Shown here: positions 6,629 to 9,371 of the stretch, piece by piece | How positions within the stretch are numbered: position 1 is the first letter of the stretch | How the letters are laid out: every line of letters begins with the position of its first letter | From: Pseudomonadota bacterium | GTDB taxonomy: Bacteria > Desulfobacterota > BSN033 > WVXP01 > G020346125 | Reading direction: 5' to 3' | DNA: 9,371 bases | NCBI GenBank assembly: GCA_030608745.1 | Contig: JAUWDQ010000097.1 | Coordinates: 1 to 9,371 of the forward strand | Notes under the pieces: model-generated | What the model was told of the DNA's origin: nothing | What the model saw: the letters and a program-made list of their open reading frames with translations, nothing else | Database searches by the model: none | Position numbers and translations under genes: made by a program

Positions 6629-7657
6629 CTACAGCTTCAACCTCCGAAGATATTCGGGAGATTCAAATACCTCGGGGTTGACAATATTCGGTGGCCTTTT
6701 CCCCCTCAGCATGGCAACTGCATTTCTCACTGCCACCACGGCCATCTGCCCACGGGTATCCTCTGTGGCACTCCCAATATGGGGTAGTAAAACAACCTTT
6801 TCCAGTTTTGCGAGACCTGGGCTCAGATGGGGTTCCCTCTCGTAGACATCGAGTCCTGCTCCAGCGATTTTCCCCTTTCGAAGAGCTGAGACCAAGGCCT
6901 TCTCATCCACCACCGGTCCGCGGGAAGTATTGATGAGGATCGCGGTGGGTTTCATCAGATCGAGTTCCTTCTCCCCAATGATTTGATGGGTCTCCGCGGT
7001 CAAAGGACAATGAAGTGTGACAAAATCACTCTCCCTCAAGAGGTCAGGGAGTTCCCTGTGTTCCACCCCCCTCGTTTTCTCAATGGTCGCCTTCATGGGG
7101 GGATCGAAGGCTCGTACCTCCATCTTGAACCCTCGGCTTCTCCTCATCACTGCCTGACCGATTTTGCCAAAACCGATGATACCCAAGACCTTTGGCCTGT
7201 TGGAACCCCCAGGTCCAATATCCGCTCCCATGAAGGATTTGCCGCCAGGCCCTTTCCATTCACCTGAAGCTGTATAATTATGCGCCTGCGGGATTTTTCT
7301 CGCCGTTGCCATGAGCAAAGCCCAGGCCAGGTCCGCTGTGGTCTCGGTCAGGACTCCAGGGGTGTTGGAGACTGGAATGCCGAGTTCCGTTGCAGATCGC
7401 ATATCGATATTGTTGTATCCCACCCCATAGTTCGCAATCCCCCGGAGATTTAGATTCGCCGTCACGACCTCTTTTGGAATGGATAAGGTTGCTTCCGGAA
7501 GGAGGACATCGGCGTTCCGTACACCTTCCACCAGCTCTTTAACAGTTGGCAGTTCACCCGTAGGCCCATGAAGGAAAGCGATTTCCGCATTCGACTTCCT
7601 CAACATCTCCTTCCCAATTTCAGGCATTCCCCATGGGACGAAAATCCTTCGAGACAT
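6629..7657 (-). CDS. D-isomer-specific 2-hydroxyacid dehydrogenase (glyoxylate/hydroxypyruvate reductase-like)
   Basis: This 342-residue NAD-dependent enzyme reversibly reduces a 2-oxo acid to a D-2-hydroxy acid. The substrate domain has NYGVGYNNID and the signature TPGVLTETTADLAW, which is typical of glyoxylate reductase (GyaR/GhrB-like) members. The Rossmann motif is Gly162, Gly164, Gly167 in GFGKIG, and Asp185 (RAFDPP) at the end of the second strand predicts NAD(H) over NADP(H). The catalytic triad is Arg246 (NTSRGP), Glu275 (YEREP) and His293 (LPHIGSAT). I placed the start at the ATG at 7657, where the first family-like strand RRIFVPWG begins; the frame opens back to a TTG at 7684, and neither start has a strong Shine-Dalgarno site. 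It follows the TPP-enzyme gene after 160 bases. 3-Phosphoglycerate or another 2-hydroxyacid remains possible as substrate. Confidence 0.9.
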   Translation of the reverse strand: MSRRIFVPWGMPEIGKEMLRKSNAEIAFLHGPTGELPTVKELVEGVRNADVLLPEATLSIPKEVVTANLNLRGIANYGVGYNNIDMRSATELGIPVSNTPGVLTETTADLAWALLMATARKIPQAHNYTASGEWKGPGGKSFMGADIGPGGSNRPKVLGIIGFGKIGQAVMRRSRGFKMEVRAFDPPMKATIEKTRGVEHRELPDLLRESDFVTLHCPLTAETHQIIGEKELDLMKPTAILINTSRGPVVDEKALVSALRKGKIAGAGLDVYEREPHLSPGLAKLEKVVLLPHIGSATEDTRGQMAVVAVRNAVAMLRGKRPPNIVNPEVFESPEYLRRLKL

Positions 7658-7697
7658 AACGACCCATTTCTGATCAATACGCAACTAAAGCTTTTCC

Positions 7698-7732
7698 GTC
7701 TTCCACCTCAATCTTCCTTGAGGTCGGAAGAC
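7698..7732 (-). promoter_or_regulatory. strong hairpin in the leader of the dehydrogenase gene
   Basis: GTCTTCC (7698-7704) pairs with GGAAGAC (7726-7732), and CCTCAA (7706-7711) pairs with TTGAGG (7718-7723), giving 13 base pairs around a small internal loop (one base against two) and a 6-base apical loop. It lies in the 160-nt gap between the TPP-enzyme stop and the dehydrogenase start, 41 bases before the ATG at 7657. No T-tract follows in either direction, so it is not a classical terminator. mRNA processing or stabilisation, attenuation, or a palindromic protein-binding site are the options; the structure is certain, the role is not. Confidence 0.5.
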
Positions 7733-7817
7733 TAATGATAATACCCAGCAACATTCTCTCTCTTGATTTCCTCGATAAAGAGATTCCCATCCGCTCAGAG
7801 TGCGGTGTATCGTGCCC

Positions 7818-9371
7818 CTACTTGAAGATGGAGTACTCGATTTCCTTCTTCGTAATGAACTCCAGCAGCGAAGGTGTCCCTTCCTCCGTTTTCCGGATAG
7901 CTCTTTTGATAGCGGGGATGATCTCTGCCGACTGGGTAATGCGTTCGCCGTAACCGCCAAAGGCCTTGGCCATGTCCGCATAGTTGCCGGAGATGTCCGT
8001 GCTTCGATATTTCTCGGTTGCCGCCGGCATGATCGGGATCTCGCACGCCATGGAGTAATTATTCAGCAGGATGGTGAGGATGGGAATGCGCTCGCGCACA
8101 GCGGTTTCGAAGTCCATTCCCGTCATACCGATGGCCGCATCTCCCATCATGTTAACGCACAGCTTTTGGGGCTCGGCCAACTTTGCACCCATTGCCAGAC
8201 CGAGGCCGTAGCCGAGTTGTGTCGTTTTACCCCAACCGATGTAGGTGAGCGGCGCAATCGGTTCCCAGAACGGTGAAAGCTGGTCACGCGGACTCCCTGC
8301 GTCGTGGGTAATGATAGTGTTAGCTCGGTCAACCGTGTGCATCAGGTCCCAGAGAACACGGTATGGGGAAAGGGGTACTTCGTCCGATGTGAGCTTCGGC
8401 ATCCACTGCGCCATCCACTCCGCCTTGACCTTCTTGATCTCATCAGCCACCTTCCCGGCATGGTCACGTTTGGCTGTTCCCAAAATCTCCTTGATCTCCG
8501 ATATCAGGGCCTCCAGCGTGAGCCTGGCATCCCCAATAAGTGCCTGTTCCGCCTGGATGTCCTTGTTCAAATCAGTAGAGTCTAACGTGGCGTGAATAAT
8601 TACCTTGCCAGGGGGGATGGGGACGGTGCAGAGACCCCTGGTAAAGCTGCAGCCGATACCGAGGATGACATCTGAGTTCTGGAGGAAGTGGTGCACCGCC
8701 TTCGTTGTCGAACGGCCACCGGACCCGAGCGAGAGGTGGTGATTTTCCGGAAAAGCGCTCTTTCCCCCCAAACTGGTCGTAACCGGAGCCGCCAAAAGCT
8801 CGGCCAGTTCCCGCAACTGCTGCCAGGCTTGTGCGTAATGAATACCCTGTCCGGCATAGATGACGAGTCTTTTAGCGTCCACGAGTACCCGGGCCACCTC
8901 GGTAACTGCTTGTGGATCCGGCGCCGTGCGCGTCGGGAAAGTGGGGCTATAGTTCAGCGGATCGGGCACCTCCTCGGCGAAGACATCTCTCGGTATCTCA
9001 ACGAGGGCCGGGCGCGGACGTCCGTTCTTAACCTGCGTGAACGCACGGCGCATCGCATCCGGGATAACGGGGGCGAGGATCACCTGCTCTACCCACTTGG
9101 TGACGTGCCGATAGTTGATAGACGCATTGAAGTTTGGCGGAATATTGGTGAGGTGGCGAGCATAACCCCCCGCCAAAACCAGGATGGGAACTGATTCTCC
9201 ATAGGCCTGGGCGACGCCGCTAAAGCCGTTCTCAGATCCTGGACCCCACTGCATGACAAACACGCCGATACGCTGGCCGGAAGAAATACGACTGAAGCCA
9301 TCGGCCATATGCAATCCCGGACGCTCCTGCCTGGCGATGATGGTCCGGATGCCAGCCTGCGCGGCAGCCTC
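7818..9371 (-). CDS. thiamine pyrophosphate-dependent enzyme, acetolactate synthase/hydroxyacyl-CoA lyase superfamily (5' partial)
   Basis: 517 residues are visible, and the frame runs off the window end, so roughly 30-40 N-terminal residues are missing. The first visible residues include RQERPG, whose Glu16 is the TPP-activating glutamate, followed by HMADGFSR and QWGPGSENGF, the standard N-terminal pyrimidine-binding domain. The central domain lies near 150-290 (VIYAGQG, IGCSFTRG). The C-terminal pyrophosphate domain has the TPP/Mg motif: Gly410-Asp411 to Asn437-Asn438. Within this motif GMTGMDFET resembles the SGMExET found in oxalyl-CoA decarboxylase and 2-hydroxyacyl-CoA lyase more than the ELATA of acetolactate synthases. 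A TTG and an ATG at 9314 and 9308 are internal, since conserved sequence continues upstream of both. Downstream lies a 2-hydroxyacid dehydrogenase, which suggests work on 2-oxo/2-hydroxy acids or their CoA esters. The precise reaction cannot be assigned. Confidence 0.93.
   Translation of the reverse strand, partial: EAAAQAGIRTIIARQERPGLHMADGFSRISSGQRIGVFVMQWGPGSENGFSGVAQAYGESVPILVLAGGYARHLTNIPPNFNASINYRHVTKWVEQVILAPVIPDAMRRAFTQVKNGRPRPALVEIPRDVFAEEVPDPLNYSPTFPTRTAPDPQAVTEVARVLVDAKRLVIYAGQGIHYAQAWQQLRELAELLAAPVTTSLGGKSAFPENHHLSLGSGGRSTTKAVHHFLQNSDVILGIGCSFTRGLCTVPIPPGKVIIHATLDSTDLNKDIQAEQALIGDARLTLEALISEIKEILGTAKRDHAGKVADEIKKVKAEWMAQWMPKLTSDEVPLSPYRVLWDLMHTVDRANTIITHDAGSPRDQLSPFWEPIAPLTYIGWGKTTQLGYGLGLAMGAKLAEPQKLCVNMMGDAAIGMTGMDFETAVRERIPILTILLNNYSMACEIPIMPAATEKYRSTDISGNYADMAKAFGGYGERITQSAEIIPAIKRAIRKTEEGTPSLLEFITKKEIEYSIFK

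Noticed and set aside
7800..8276. 158-codon + strand open frame over the TPP-enzyme gene
   Set aside because: Antisense to a strongly conserved protein, no domain features; high GC makes such shadow frames common here.
8688..9194. 168-codon + strand open frame over the TPP-enzyme gene
   Set aside because: Same reason: Arg-rich, motif-free and antisense to conserved coding sequence.
9306..9314. TTG/ATG at 9314 and 9308 as the start of the TPP enzyme
   Set aside because: The frame continues to the window edge with conserved family sequence, including the catalytic glutamate, upstream of both codons, so they are internal.

Overview
The window looks like bacterial chromosome from an anaerobe. 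Its most telling gene pair is a soluble fumarate-reductase-type flavoprotein followed by an iron-sulfur subunit fused to two CCG (heterodisulfide-reductase-type) domains. That architecture is known from methanogen thiol:fumarate reductase and from many strict anaerobes. Together with the mid-range GC content, the Shine-Dalgarno sites and the bacterial families present, it suggests a Desulfobacterota-like (former Deltaproteobacteria) bacterium. This assignment is an inference and only moderately secure.

The layout is two convergent gene sets. On the + strand (1-2940) a G-rich tract and a sigma70-like promoter precede four genes: an M29-aminopeptidase/NicX-like metalloenzyme, a small single-domain cupin, a UspA universal stress protein, and a UPF0173-type metallo-beta-lactamase-fold hydrolase. 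The intergenic gaps are 73-151 nt, and two of them carry clear inverted repeats. A 250-nt stretch (2941-3190) without genes separates the sets and holds weak terminator-like structures for both directions.

On the - strand, read from 9371 down to 3191, are: a thiamine-pyrophosphate enzyme of the acetolactate synthase/hydroxyacyl-CoA lyase superfamily, whose N-terminus lies beyond the window; a GyaR-like D-2-hydroxyacid dehydrogenase; the FAD subunit; and the iron-sulfur/CCG subunit, which overlaps the FAD gene by ATGA. The 160-nt gap before the dehydrogenase contains the strongest hairpin of the window.

A reasonable reading of the - strand set is a 2-oxo/2-hydroxy acid module: a C-C lyase or ligase, an NAD-linked hydroxyacid dehydrogenase, and a cytosolic flavin/FeS oxidoreductase that may exchange electrons with a thiol/disulfide or another soluble carrier. 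The flavoprotein keeps three of the four main dicarboxylate-contacting residues of fumarate reductase but has Phe in place of the fourth, a His, so its substrate may not be fumarate. The + strand set may handle a small ring or amide compound, but nothing in the sequence fixes the substrate. I see no tRNA, rRNA, CRISPR array, insertion sequence or attachment site.
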